A stretch of DNA of 12,291 nucleotides from Omnitrophica bacterium RBG_13_46_9 (lineage in GTDB: Bacteria > Omnitrophota > Gorgyraeia > JABMRN01 > RBG-13-46-9). Both the position numbers and the translations under genes were made by a program. Under the pieces are notes generated by a model. That model did no database searches and was not told the DNA's origin. It saw only the letters and a program-made list of their open reading frames with translations. Of the stretch, positions 1-6,384 are shown piece by piece. The DNA lies in contig MHFD01000079.1 in the NCBI GenBank assembly GCA_001804045.1, positions 5,426 to 17,716 on the forward strand, given 5' to 3'. Positions within the stretch are counted from its first letter, which is position 1; each line of letters opens with the position of its first letter.

Positions 1-312
1 GATAAGCACGAAAACGGGTGAAGACCGCGCGATAGGGTACGCGACCGACATGTCGCCCGATTCATAGGTCTTGCATAAGAATACCTGATAAAAAAAATGT
101 GAAAACGCGGAAAGGATAATGAGCGCCCATCCCGCCTTACCGATCGCGCGCACCGGATACACAAAGAGAAGGAAACTGAAAAGAACCGTGTATATAATAT
201 GGATGTTGAGATAGAAGATGATCTTATCTTCGCTCCTTTTGAGGAGCATGTTCCACAAGGGGTGTATCATCGCCGATATGATTACAAGAACAAGACTTAC
301 GCCCGTTATCAT
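1..312 (-). CDS. EamA/DMT-family transporter, N-terminal part (cut by window edge)
   Basis: Reading the minus strand from ATG at 312 gives 104 uninterrupted residues running off the left end. The start overlaps the TGA of the preceding HTH-nucleotidyltransferase gene (ATGA), so the two are probably translationally coupled. Residues 3-20 form a hydrophobic segment ending in HPLWNMLLKRSED, matching the HAxWNxLxK start common in EamA (drug/metabolite transporter) proteins. Further membrane segments lie at about 37-52 and 62-79. They are followed by YESGDMSVAYPIARSSP (83-99), which matches the Y..GD.S.vYPIAR..P motif ending the third helix region of this family. Members carry small metabolites through the inner membrane; the substrate here is unknown. 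The neighbouring LicC-like enzyme recalls lic loci, where LicB is a DMT-type choline permease, but this protein resembles the HAxWN subgroup more than LicB. The family call is fairly secure; the substrate is not. Confidence 0.8.
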   Translation of the reverse strand, partial: MITGVSLVLVIISAMIHPLWNMLLKRSEDKIIFYLNIHIIYTVLFSFLLFVYPVRAIGKAGWALIILSAFSHFFYQVFLCKTYESGDMSVAYPIARSSPVFVLI

Positions 313-1409
313 GTCAATACAAACTCTTTCGATACCCTACGGTAATCCTCGGCGGTATCTATTTCATACCATCCACTTTCTATAATTATACAATGGACAT
401 CAACACCGGTATATATAAGGTCCTGGAGCATGTCGGTAAGATAGGCCTGTTGAAACGTCTTTGCCCTCTGGAACGGCTTTCCCCAGAAAAGCTCTTTTGC
501 CCTGGTGTAGTTACGTTTAAGAATGTCACTTCCCCTTTTCGTAAGTTTCATGAACCCTATAAACTCCCCATGGACCTCGTTCTTATCAGTAAGTATCTTC
601 CCTATCTCGACCACCTTGTTGTCCGCGCCGATAATAACATTTTCGGCCTCTTCGACGGGATGGTCCCTCCGTCCGACGTATTGCCGTTTCCAATCCACGT
701 CCACCACTATAGTTATATCGCCTTTTGCCTCCAGAAGCCTTTCTATCACTTTTTTCTCATATACGATATCCGAATATGACACTACCACATCGCCCTCTAT
801 CTCGTTTTCCGCGTAGAAAAGAGAGTTGAGTATATTGTTGTTCCTGTAGTCGTCGTTTATATAATATCTCACGCCCTTATATGCTATTTCCTCTTTCTTG
901 TAACCCTTGATGACAATGATATCATTTATATTGAATTTGCGCAACGTTTCCATCTGTATCTCGAGTAACGTTTTCCCGTTTAGTTCCAGCATGCATTTCG
1001 GCTTGTCCTTCGTAAGTCTCTTAAGCCTGTTTCCTGCACCGGCCGCGATAATAATCGCTTTCATCTTATCCTCCATTATCTTTTCGGTTATCTTCTTTAT
1101 CGTGAATTCTGAAACATCGTTATCCCTTATGGCGCGTAAAAGCTGAATAGAGTGTTTATACTTTTTTACGATATCGGGTATATCATGCGGCAGCCTTTTC
1201 CGGTTTTCACCGGCTAAATCATACAGGTATTCAAGATTCGCCTCAAGGGCATACGCTATTTTCTTCAGGACTTCCTTGCTCGGGCCGTTACGTTTCCCGC
1301 TCTCTATATCATTGATATAGGAGGCGGATACGCCTATCATGCGCGAGAGCTCACGCTGCCCTATGTTCCTGATCATGCGTATCTTTCTTATGTATCGTCC
1401 GAGGTTCAT
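309..1409 (-). CDS. XRE-type HTH domain fused to LicC-like nucleotidyltransferase
   Basis: This 366-residue protein has two parts. Residues 1-65 form a Cro/C1 (XRE) helix-turn-helix domain, with QRELSRMIGVSASYINDIESG (about 18-38) spanning the two DNA-contacting helices. After a charged linker (66-115), residues 116-366 form a complete NTP-transferase domain. It begins KAIIIAAGAGNRLKRLT, the glycine-rich nucleotide loop, followed by DKPKCM (135-140), with NNNILNSLFYA (190-200) and SYSD (211-214, probable metal-binding Asp). The segment VDVDWKRQY...RDHPVEEAENV (237-258) is typical of phosphocholine or phosphonate cytidylyltransferases (LicC/PntC-like), so the likely reaction is CTP plus a phospho-alcohol giving a CDP-activated compound. 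Other NTP or sugar-phosphate substrates remain possible. The start at 1409 has AGG eight bases upstream. A much better ribosome site precedes Met116, so a short enzyme-only form may be made. A promoter and palindrome lie just upstream, suggesting autoregulation. Downstream it overlaps the transporter gene. Confidence 0.85.
   Translation of the reverse strand: MNLGRYIRKIRMIRNIGQRELSRMIGVSASYINDIESGKRNGPSKEVLKKIAYALEANLEYLYDLAGENRKRLPHDIPDIVKKYKHSIQLLRAIRDNDVSEFTIKKITEKIMEDKMKAIIIAAGAGNRLKRLTKDKPKCMLELNGKTLLEIQMETLRKFNINDIIVIKGYKKEEIAYKGVRYYINDDYRNNNILNSLFYAENEIEGDVVVSYSDIVYEKKVIERLLEAKGDITIVVDVDWKRQYVGRRDHPVEEAENVIIGADNKVVEIGKILTDKNEVHGEFIGFMKLTKRGSDILKRNYTRAKELFWGKPFQRAKTFQQAYLTDMLQDLIYTGVDVHCIIIESGWYEIDTAEDYRRVSKEFVLT
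1070..1074 (-). promoter_or_regulatory. Strong internal Shine-Dalgarno before Met116 of the HTH-nucleotidyltransferase
   Basis: On the minus strand GGAGG stands five bases before an in-frame ATG at 1064, which is Met116, the first residue of the nucleotidyltransferase domain (MKAIIIAAG). It is a better ribosome site than the one at the full-length start at 1409. It supports either independent translation of a 251-residue enzyme or a recent fusion of two once separate genes. Only the sequence match is seen; use of the site is inferred. Confidence 0.6.
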
Positions 1410-1419
1410 GCTATTTACC

Positions 1420-1439
1420 TGTTCGCTGACTAGTGAACA
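1420..1439. promoter_or_regulatory. 20-bp inverted repeat, candidate operator for the HTH protein
   Basis: The plus strand reads TGTTCGCT-GACT-AGTGAACA: 8-bp arms with one mismatch around a 4-bp centre. It lies 11 bp upstream of the ATG at 1409 and just downstream of the -10 box, about where transcription should start. A dimeric XRE-type repressor encoded by the next gene could bind here and block its own promoter. The palindrome is seen directly; the binding is inferred from position and from the usual autoregulation of such proteins. Confidence 0.5.
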
Positions 1440-1444
1440 CTACA

Positions 1445-1472
1445 AGTATACTATATTTTCTATTATTGTCAA
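1445..1472 (-). promoter_or_regulatory. Sigma70-type promoter of the HTH-nucleotidyltransferase gene
   Basis: On the minus strand a perfect TTGACA (-35, 1472-1467) is followed after 16 bp by TATACT (-10, 1450-1445, five of six consensus bases). The expected transcription start, near 1438, gives a leader of about 30 nt before the ATG at 1409. A-tract repeats directly upstream of the -35 box may act as an UP element. This is the clearest promoter in the window and implies that this gene and the transporter after it form a separate unit. Confidence 0.7.
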
Positions 1473-1473
1473 T

Positions 1474-1509
1474 GGTTTTTTTAAAGGTTTTTTTAAAGGT
1501 TTTTTTAAA
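1474..1509. repeat. Three tandem 12-bp A/T-tract repeats upstream of the promoter
   Basis: Three exact copies of GGTTTTTTTAAA (plus strand) stand head to tail and end one base before the -35 hexamer. In promoter orientation they read as runs of seven A spaced by 12 bp. Such runs can bind the alpha subunit of RNA polymerase or bend DNA, and they can change copy number by slippage. A regulatory role is inferred only from position. Confidence 0.75.
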
Positions 1510-1566
1510 GGCGTTTGGAAAGTTGCAGAATCAGGCTGTATTTTCCGGATGAAAATTAAGAATTCC

Positions 1567-1630
1567 TGAAGCTCCTCACCCTCACAGGCGAGGTAAGCGC
1601 GAAGGCGGGTTTAGAAAACCATTTTTATGG
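1567..1630. repeat. Intergenic repeat, short copy (A)
   Basis: Two blocks of this stretch recur at 6231-6384. The left block, 1567-1588, matches 6231-6252 at 19 of 22 positions. The right block begins with GCGAAGGCGGGTT (1599-1611), identical to 6350-6362, and then runs into a similar A/T-rich tail ending in ATTTTTATGG. Here the blocks are only 10 bp apart, against 97 bp in the other copy. Both copies lie directly after the stop codon of a minus-strand gene in the same orientation. The family is not recognised. Confidence 0.6.
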
Positions 1631-1643
1631 TAATATCTTTGCC

Positions 1644-2399
1644 TTACTCCGCGACCTCTTCTCCGTAAAAAAGCTTCGCTTTAGACGCGGGGTTCAATCT
1701 AACCTTCAACTCATACCATAGCCTTCTCGCCGGCATCTGTAGCTCGGCCCGCAGGGTGGTATCGAAAATGTTTATAGGTATCAGATCATTGAAATAATCC
1801 TCGTATTTTATGCTCTTTATCACGGGCTTGTTTACGGCTTTCTCTATTATCGAGGGGTCTTCTATGACATCTCCGACGCTCGCAATCTCACCGTTCCGAT
1901 TGATAAAAATATTTTTATAATAAGTATCAAACAAAAGGAATCTGCCGTCATAATAAACTACAGAAACTATATATCGCTCCGTTTCACCTTTAGGGGAAAT
2001 CGCGTACATGGCCGCGGGAAAACCCGCATATGTACACAGGGTAGTAAATACATCCGCCGATTGGTCACAGCTTCCATAGCCGCGTATAATTATATTCAGT
2101 ATATGGTCATCTTTGACGCGCAGATGCTCCGGAATTCCGCTATAAATGTTTTCGCAGGTCCAGTCGAATATACGCTTTATTTTCTCGATATCGTCTCCGC
2201 AATTCTTTGTTATCCCCTTGACAATCATTCTGTAATAATAATCCCTCTCTATAAAAGACATTATCTTTATATAGAGCGGTATTTTCCTTTTGTATACATC
2301 AAAATCTATGCCTTCTTTATAAGTGACCTTTATATTTAACAGCAATATGAAACCTGCTAAAACAAGTAGCGTCACAAATATCTTTGTCTTTCGGTGCAT
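1644..2399 (-). CDS. Membrane-anchored transglutaminase-like protein
   Basis: The protein has 251 residues. Residues 6-22 are a hydrophobic segment after a short basic start, so it is probably a signal anchor that places the rest outside the inner membrane. The core resembles the transglutaminase-like (papain-fold) superfamily: RIFDWTCENI (76-85), then RGYGSCDQSADVFTTLC (106-122) with the nucleophile Cys111, and YYDGRFLLFD (149-158) with the acidic member Asp158. The usual catalytic His, normally eight residues before the DG turn, appears to be Tyr143 (codon TAT at 1973-1971). The protein may therefore be inactive as a classical protease or transglutaminase, or may use another residue. Residues 165-251 are unassigned. 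The ATG at 2399 follows AAGGGAT at good spacing, four bases after the stop of the GT4 gene, so the two are co-transcribed. A role in modifying or binding envelope material is inferred from this setting only. Confidence 0.65.
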   Translation of the reverse strand: MHRKTKIFVTLLVLAGFILLLNIKVTYKEGIDFDVYKRKIPLYIKIMSFIERDYYYRMIVKGITKNCGDDIEKIKRIFDWTCENIYSGIPEHLRVKDDHILNIIIRGYGSCDQSADVFTTLCTYAGFPAAMYAISPKGETERYIVSVVYYDGRFLLFDTYYKNIFINRNGEIASVGDVIEDPSIIEKAVNKPVIKSIKYEDYFNDLIPINIFDTTLRAELQMPARRLWYELKVRLNPASKAKLFYGEEVAE

Positions 2400-2403
2400 A
2401 CGT

Positions 2404-3477
2404 CTATCCCTTTACCCTGTTAAGCACTTCCAGAAATTTAGGCACATTTGCCTTAACAGAATACTCATTTACGGCAGTCTCTCTGGCATTCCTGCCTATC
2501 CTCTCCCTCAGGTCCGGTGATTCTATTAACATAGACAACTTCTTTTTCCATGCATCAGCGGAACCCGCCAGAAATCCATTTACCCCGTCCTTTATAAGAT
2601 CCGCCGTAACCCCTACGGGTGATGAAACGCAGGGTATCCCTACGCTCATATATAGAATAGCCTTAAAGGCGCATTTACCCCTTGTCCATTTCGTGTCGGG
2701 CATAGGCATTATGCCGATATCAAAATTTTGCAAGGCTCCTATCTCGTTTTCCAAAGACCAGTCGATATTCCGTACCCTTTCCAAACCCCTGTTATCAAAC
2801 CTGCCGCCTACGATTATTATCTCCAGATACGGAAATTTCTCCAAAAGCACGGCAAAAATATCCCTCATCGGTTTCAGAAAAACACTCGTTGTTTTTGAGC
2901 CTATCCAGCCAATAGTCACTTTTTCAGAATGTATCTTTTTTGGGCTTGGCGCGTATAGTTCGACATCTACCGGGGTCGGTATTATTGTGACATTCTCATT
3001 ATATTTCAGGGCGAAATCGGCAAGGTATTTATTCCCGGTAATGACACCGTCGCTTAGAGCTATGACCTCGGGAACCTTCCCGTATCTATTGAATCGTTCC
3101 ATGAATATATTGGATCCGCTGCTAGCAGGCAAAAATATAGCGTCGTCAAAATCAAAGATCACCTTTTTATTAAAAAACTTTAGGATCCTTTCTATAAAAG
3201 GCGGCCCTAAAGGATATGACTCGCGATGTATAAAGATAATGTCGTATTTAAGGGCCCTTAGCACATCCAGGATCCTGAAAACGGTGCTTCGTAAAAAGAA
3301 AAGGATCTTCTTTAGCAGATAGTCCTTAAGATAAAGTATTCTATAAAAATCCGAAGAGATAAAAGGCCTAACCTTGTAAAGAATACCCTTTTCCTCAAGA
3401 TATGGAAGATATTGCTCCACCCTGAAACGATTGCTCGCCCCTTCGGTGGGATATGGAACAAGGAATAGTATTTTCAT
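2404..3477 (-). CDS. Glycosyltransferase family 4 (GT-B fold)
   Basis: The gene encodes a GT-B glycosyltransferase of 357 residues from ATG 3477 (MKILFLVPYP), or 363 from ATG 3495. The second option lies inside the heptanucleotide array and lacks a ribosome site, so 3477 is preferred, though its own site (GAGAG) is weak. Counting from 3477, residues 13-25 (EGASNRFRVEQYL) form the acceptor-side N-terminal loop. FDFDDAIF (108-115) follows, then TIGWIGS (188-194) opens the nucleotide-sugar domain. KCAFKAILYMSVGIPCVSSPVG (268-289) is the donor-binding region. In that region the second Glu of the usual E-x7-E motif is replaced by Leu, as happens in some GT4 subgroups. It should act on the cytoplasmic face and add a sugar to a lipid-linked glycan; donor and acceptor are unknown. 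It is followed after 4 nt by the transglutaminase-like gene. Confidence 0.85.
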   Translation of the reverse strand: MKILFLVPYPTEGASNRFRVEQYLPYLEEKGILYKVRPFISSDFYRILYLKDYLLKKILFFLRSTVFRILDVLRALKYDIIFIHRESYPLGPPFIERILKFFNKKVIFDFDDAIFLPASSGSNIFMERFNRYGKVPEVIALSDGVITGNKYLADFALKYNENVTIIPTPVDVELYAPSPKKIHSEKVTIGWIGSKTTSVFLKPMRDIFAVLLEKFPYLEIIIVGGRFDNRGLERVRNIDWSLENEIGALQNFDIGIMPMPDTKWTRGKCAFKAILYMSVGIPCVSSPVGVTADLIKDGVNGFLAGSADAWKKKLSMLIESPDLRERIGRNARETAVNEYSVKANVPKFLEVLNRVKG

Positions 3478-3480
3478 GAT

Positions 3481-3669
3481 TCTGCTCTCAGTCATCAGCT
3501 ATCAGCTATCAGCTTTCAGTCTTCGGCTATCAGCTATCGGCGCTCGGCCTTCGGCTGTCAGCTATCGGCTTTAGGTCTTCAGCTATCAGTCATCAGCTAT
3601 CAGCTTTCAGTCTTCAGCTATCAGTCATCAGCTATAGATTATTAGCCATCAGCTATTAGCACTCGGTTA
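3481..3669. repeat. Degenerate heptanucleotide array, 27 units of TCAGCTA
   Basis: The plus strand can be cut into 27 consecutive 7-mers without a single indel. The consensus is TCAGCTA, with variants such as TCAGTCA, TCAGCTT, TCGGCTA and TTAGCCA. A longer pattern (TCAGTCA, then TCAGCTA once or twice, TCAGCTT, TCAGTCT) occurs near 3488 and again near 3586, showing block duplication. The array fills the gap between two GT4 genes. Its left end supplies possible first codons of the downstream gene; its right end encodes the last residues and the TAA stop of the upstream gene. On the minus strand the consensus carries stop codons in all three frames. No spacers or cas genes are seen, so it is not CRISPR. 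Confidence 0.9.
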
Positions 3670-4885
3670 TGCTATGATACACCTCTAGATACGACTCCGC
3701 GCCTTTTTCCACGGAGAATAACTCTTCGGCAACCTTTCGGCATCTGGTTTTAAGTTCTTTATCCTTCAATAGTTCCGAAAATCTTTTATAAGAATCTTTA
3801 TATGACTCCATATTAAATCCATCGACCAAAATTCCAATTCTATTCTTTTCTATGATATCGTCCAGATCCCCTATATTCCTGTTGCAGATGACCGGCAGGG
3901 CGCAACTCAAGTATTCCGCAAGCTTTATGGGGCAGGACGCTCTTTTAGAAAAGGTGGGTTTTATGAAGAATAGGCCCGCGTCCGCAGCTGATAAATACCG
4001 GTTTACACCTTCAAAATCCGCTTCGGTAAGTATAATGTCGTATCGTGAAATCCTAACACTATCTACCGCTTTAAAAAACTCATCCCTATCCGCCTCAGGA
4101 GAAAGAAACATAAACAAAGCTTTGGGTTCCAGCGCCTTTATTGCCCTGAAATATTCTAACATTTCTCTTATCATATACCAGCCAATGAGCGAACCTGTAT
4201 GAATAAAAACAACCCTACCTGCGGTACCGTATTTAGATTTTATGACATTTCTGGATCCCTCATCAAATTTGAAAAATACTGTATCCGTACAGCAGGGTAT
4301 GACCTCTATTTTATCTTTTTTTATGCCGCTAAAGCCCAAAACCAACTCTTCCCCGGCCTTATTTGTAAGGACAACAATCCTGTCAGCCTTATGCACAAAT
4401 ATGTTTTCCAGCTTTTTTATTATTTTATACAATGGCGAGTTCTTCCGCAATAAACCGGCGTCTACGCGTTCATCGGCCCAGAACCCGCGCATGTCAAAAA
4501 CAAATTTAGCTTTTGCCAATGAACCCACCGCCCATGCCATAAGTGCGGCCACATAACTTCTGGCATGCACTATATCCGGCCTTGTCCTTTTGGCAATTGC
4601 CATAGCCCCGAAGATGCCGACCGCCACATCATACATAGTGGCAAGGACCCTAAAATGTTTATGATATCTTAATACTTTCCATTCAATACCGTATTTATTT
4701 AATTCCGTCTGTAGCTTCGCTTTCCCGATCACGTCACGGAGATTTACCTTCTTTTCAAACGAGACAAGATAAAATTTTATACCCTTTCCGGAGAGTTTCT
4801 TCAGATAAGACAAGACCTGCGACCGGCCCAAAGGTTCCATTACGCCGTCATAGGTAATATATAGGATCTGCAAATGATCTCTCAC
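3656..4885 (-). CDS. Glycosyltransferase family 4 (GT-B fold)
   Basis: This 409-residue protein is a second GT-B enzyme, clearly different from the one downstream. The N-terminal domain has ILYITYDGVMEPLGRSQVLSYLKKL (7-31), a common GT4 acceptor-domain opening, then DIVHARSYVAAL (104-115) and FVFDMRGFWADE (128-139). The C-terminal domain starts near VVFIHTGSL (225-233). Its donor site is KRASCPIKLAEYLSCALPVI (314-333), including Glu324 of the family motif. It is expected to be cytoplasmic and peripheral to the membrane, adding a hexose or related sugar during glycan assembly. Translation starts at GTG 4885, four bases after the stop of the membrane-protein gene, with only a weak ribosome site, so coupling to that gene is likely. 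The final residues (about TEC) and the TAA lie within the heptanucleotide array, so the true C-terminus may have been changed by array growth. Confidence 0.87.
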   Translation of the reverse strand: MRDHLQILYITYDGVMEPLGRSQVLSYLKKLSGKGIKFYLVSFEKKVNLRDVIGKAKLQTELNKYGIEWKVLRYHKHFRVLATMYDVAVGIFGAMAIAKRTRPDIVHARSYVAALMAWAVGSLAKAKFVFDMRGFWADERVDAGLLRKNSPLYKIIKKLENIFVHKADRIVVLTNKAGEELVLGFSGIKKDKIEVIPCCTDTVFFKFDEGSRNVIKSKYGTAGRVVFIHTGSLIGWYMIREMLEYFRAIKALEPKALFMFLSPEADRDEFFKAVDSVRISRYDIILTEADFEGVNRYLSAADAGLFFIKPTFSKRASCPIKLAEYLSCALPVICNRNIGDLDDIIEKNRIGILVDGFNMESYKDSYKRFSELLKDKELKTRCRKVAEELFSVEKGAESYLEVYHSITEC

Positions 4886-4889
4886 CTAA

Positions 4890-6221
4890 TCAGTCTTCCT
4901 TGAAGATATTTTCTTTTTGCATTCCTGCCACAATAAATAAAAAAGCGAACGGTAAAATGACTGCCCTATGCCTAAACAGCGTCCCGGCATTGGCGTCAAG
5001 GACGCCCAGACATAAGAAATACATAAGCGTGAAAAATAGTATAAAATACGCTGATATTCTCTCTGTCTTAAGCAATAAAAAAAGTCCTCTTATAAAAAAA
5101 GGAAAAAGAAGATACCATAATATCATTTCCGGAAAAGCGATAAGACCGGCCATGGATGCCCCATGCCATGGCAGGGGGTAGAAAAAACTGATGATGACGC
5201 TAGTGGGCAGAAAACGAAGCAAATCGCCAAAGGTAACAAGCCGCAGACTCGGCAGTATGACGCTATCCCCAAAAGCCCTGAAATCCCTGTGGATGCTCAG
5301 TACCTCAACGGCATTATCAATCGATTGCAATCTGATAACGGCCACTAAAAAAATAAAAACCGCTGCGATAACGAATAAAGATATCTTAACGGCTTTTCCT
5401 CTATGAATCAGTAAAGTCTTAAGGGCCACGGTGGAATATGTCATAACAATGGACAAAATCACAAAAAAACTTATACGTCCTCTCAGGCGGTGTAATATCA
5501 ATAAAAGGATGGGAAGATATAAAACACATTTGATTATCTTCTTAGAATCGAATTCCGTGGGAAAGAATTTAATAGCCGTCGCGGTTATTAGTAAGACAAA
5601 AAAAGTGGTGGGCGCTTCTTTCAGGTTGAGGGCCGACCAGAGCAAAAGAGAAGGCCAAAAAGCGAAAAGTCCCGTTGTCATAAGCGACGAGTATTTACCG
5701 AAAGAACTCTTTTGGGTAAACGTCCTTTTTGTTATCGAGTATAAAACCACAATGCTTAAGGCGCCTAAAGAACAGTTGATAGCGATCGGCAGGAAAGTGC
5801 TGTCTTTTGAAATTATCATAAGGACCGCCAGGTAATACTGGTAAAAACCCATTGTGCTGGAAAGACTCATGTTCCTCTTTATCTCTTTTAAATACGGAAA
5901 TACGCCTTCCCTCCAGGCTTCGGCCAGCCTTAAAGCAGTGTCACCATAAGCAAAATCGTCTCCGCCGTAGAAATAACCGCTTAAACCGCGCTCAAACGAC
6001 AGTCTGTACAAAATAAGGGCGATAACGACGCGTAATAAATAAGATATCAGAAAAATGGAAAATAATGTAGCAGCCGCATCCTTGGAGGCTCTTCTGCTGA
6101 GATAAAAACCTAATGCTATGGTAAAGGCAAAAATCGGCAAAGAGGCAAGATAGGAGGGTAGAAGGGTAATAAGCGCGAAAAATATTACCAGAAGATATGC
6201 TAAGTAAAGTGGTTTATGCAT
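4890..6221 (-). CDS. Polytopic membrane protein, probable GT-C-type glycosyltransferase
   Basis: This 443-residue protein is almost entirely hydrophobic, with roughly ten or more membrane segments starting at 8-25, 29-41 and 51-72. Between early helices lies YFYGGDDFAYGDTALRLAEAW (83-103). The paired Asp88-Asp89 in a first outward loop, followed by A.xLAxxW, resembles the PMT/ArnT (GT39-like) proteins, which use lipid-linked sugars on the outer face of the membrane. A short charged tail follows the last helix; no large extracytoplasmic C-terminal domain is present. An O-antigen-polymerase-like function is the main alternative. Its place directly before two GT4 genes, and downstream of a lipid-linked sugar synthase (GT2), fits a transferase step in glycan assembly. 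The ATG at 6221 is the only start in frame, and no good ribosome site precedes it; an intergenic repeat begins 9 bp upstream. It ends four bases before the GTG of the next gene. Confidence 0.6.
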   Translation of the reverse strand: MHKPLYLAYLLVIFFALITLLPSYLASLPIFAFTIALGFYLSRRASKDAAATLFSIFLISYLLRVVIALILYRLSFERGLSGYFYGGDDFAYGDTALRLAEAWREGVFPYLKEIKRNMSLSSTMGFYQYYLAVLMIISKDSTFLPIAINCSLGALSIVVLYSITKRTFTQKSSFGKYSSLMTTGLFAFWPSLLLWSALNLKEAPTTFFVLLITATAIKFFPTEFDSKKIIKCVLYLPILLLILHRLRGRISFFVILSIVMTYSTVALKTLLIHRGKAVKISLFVIAAVFIFLVAVIRLQSIDNAVEVLSIHRDFRAFGDSVILPSLRLVTFGDLLRFLPTSVIISFFYPLPWHGASMAGLIAFPEMILWYLLFPFFIRGLFLLLKTERISAYFILFFTLMYFLCLGVLDANAGTLFRHRAVILPFAFLFIVAGMQKENIFKED

Positions 6222-6230
6222 TTTTATGCT

Positions 6231-6384
6231 TGAAGCTCCACGCCCTTACAGGTATGGAATCTCTTCTCTTGTCTCGGCTAAGCGGAAACTGCGCCGAAGC
6301 GGAATTCTCATTCGTTATTCATCTCAATCCTTAAGAGCTGGACAATTCTGCGAAGGCGGGTTAAAAATACCTAATTTTTCATGG
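6231..6384. repeat. Intergenic repeat, long copy (B), filling the 6222-6378 gap
   Basis: The ends of this stretch match copy A: 6231-6252 at 19 of 22 positions, and GCGAAGGCGGGTT at 6350-6362 exactly, followed by an A/T-rich tail that runs over the TGA of the SGNH hydrolase gene. The 97-bp interior is absent from copy A and holds a direct pair AAGCGGAA (6280-6287 and 6297-6304). The repeat lies directly between the hydrolase stop and the start of the membrane-protein gene. I see no clear promoter or terminator in this gap. Confidence 0.55.

Noticed and set aside
1..312. LicB choline permease
   Set aside because: Although it sits beside a LicC-like enzyme, the visible N-terminal third resembles the HAxWNxLxK subgroup of EamA proteins, so a choline substrate is not supported.
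1611..1646. Rho-independent terminator after the transglutaminase-like gene
   Set aside because: Only a weak CCAT-AAAA-ATGG pairing is visible, with no GC-rich stem followed by a T run.
2384..3322. 312-residue open frame on the plus strand
   Set aside because: It lies opposite a well-supported GT4 gene, its translation is low in domain character and rich in Ser/Thr, and no ribosome site is evident. It is a shadow frame.
3481..3669. CRISPR array
   Set aside because: Units are 7 bp, contiguous and degenerate; there are no spacers and no cas genes nearby.
6231..6384. Integron attC site
   Set aside because: The paired R/L core sites and GTTRRRY crossover expected of attC are not seen, and no integrase is present; gene spacing is that of ordinary operons.
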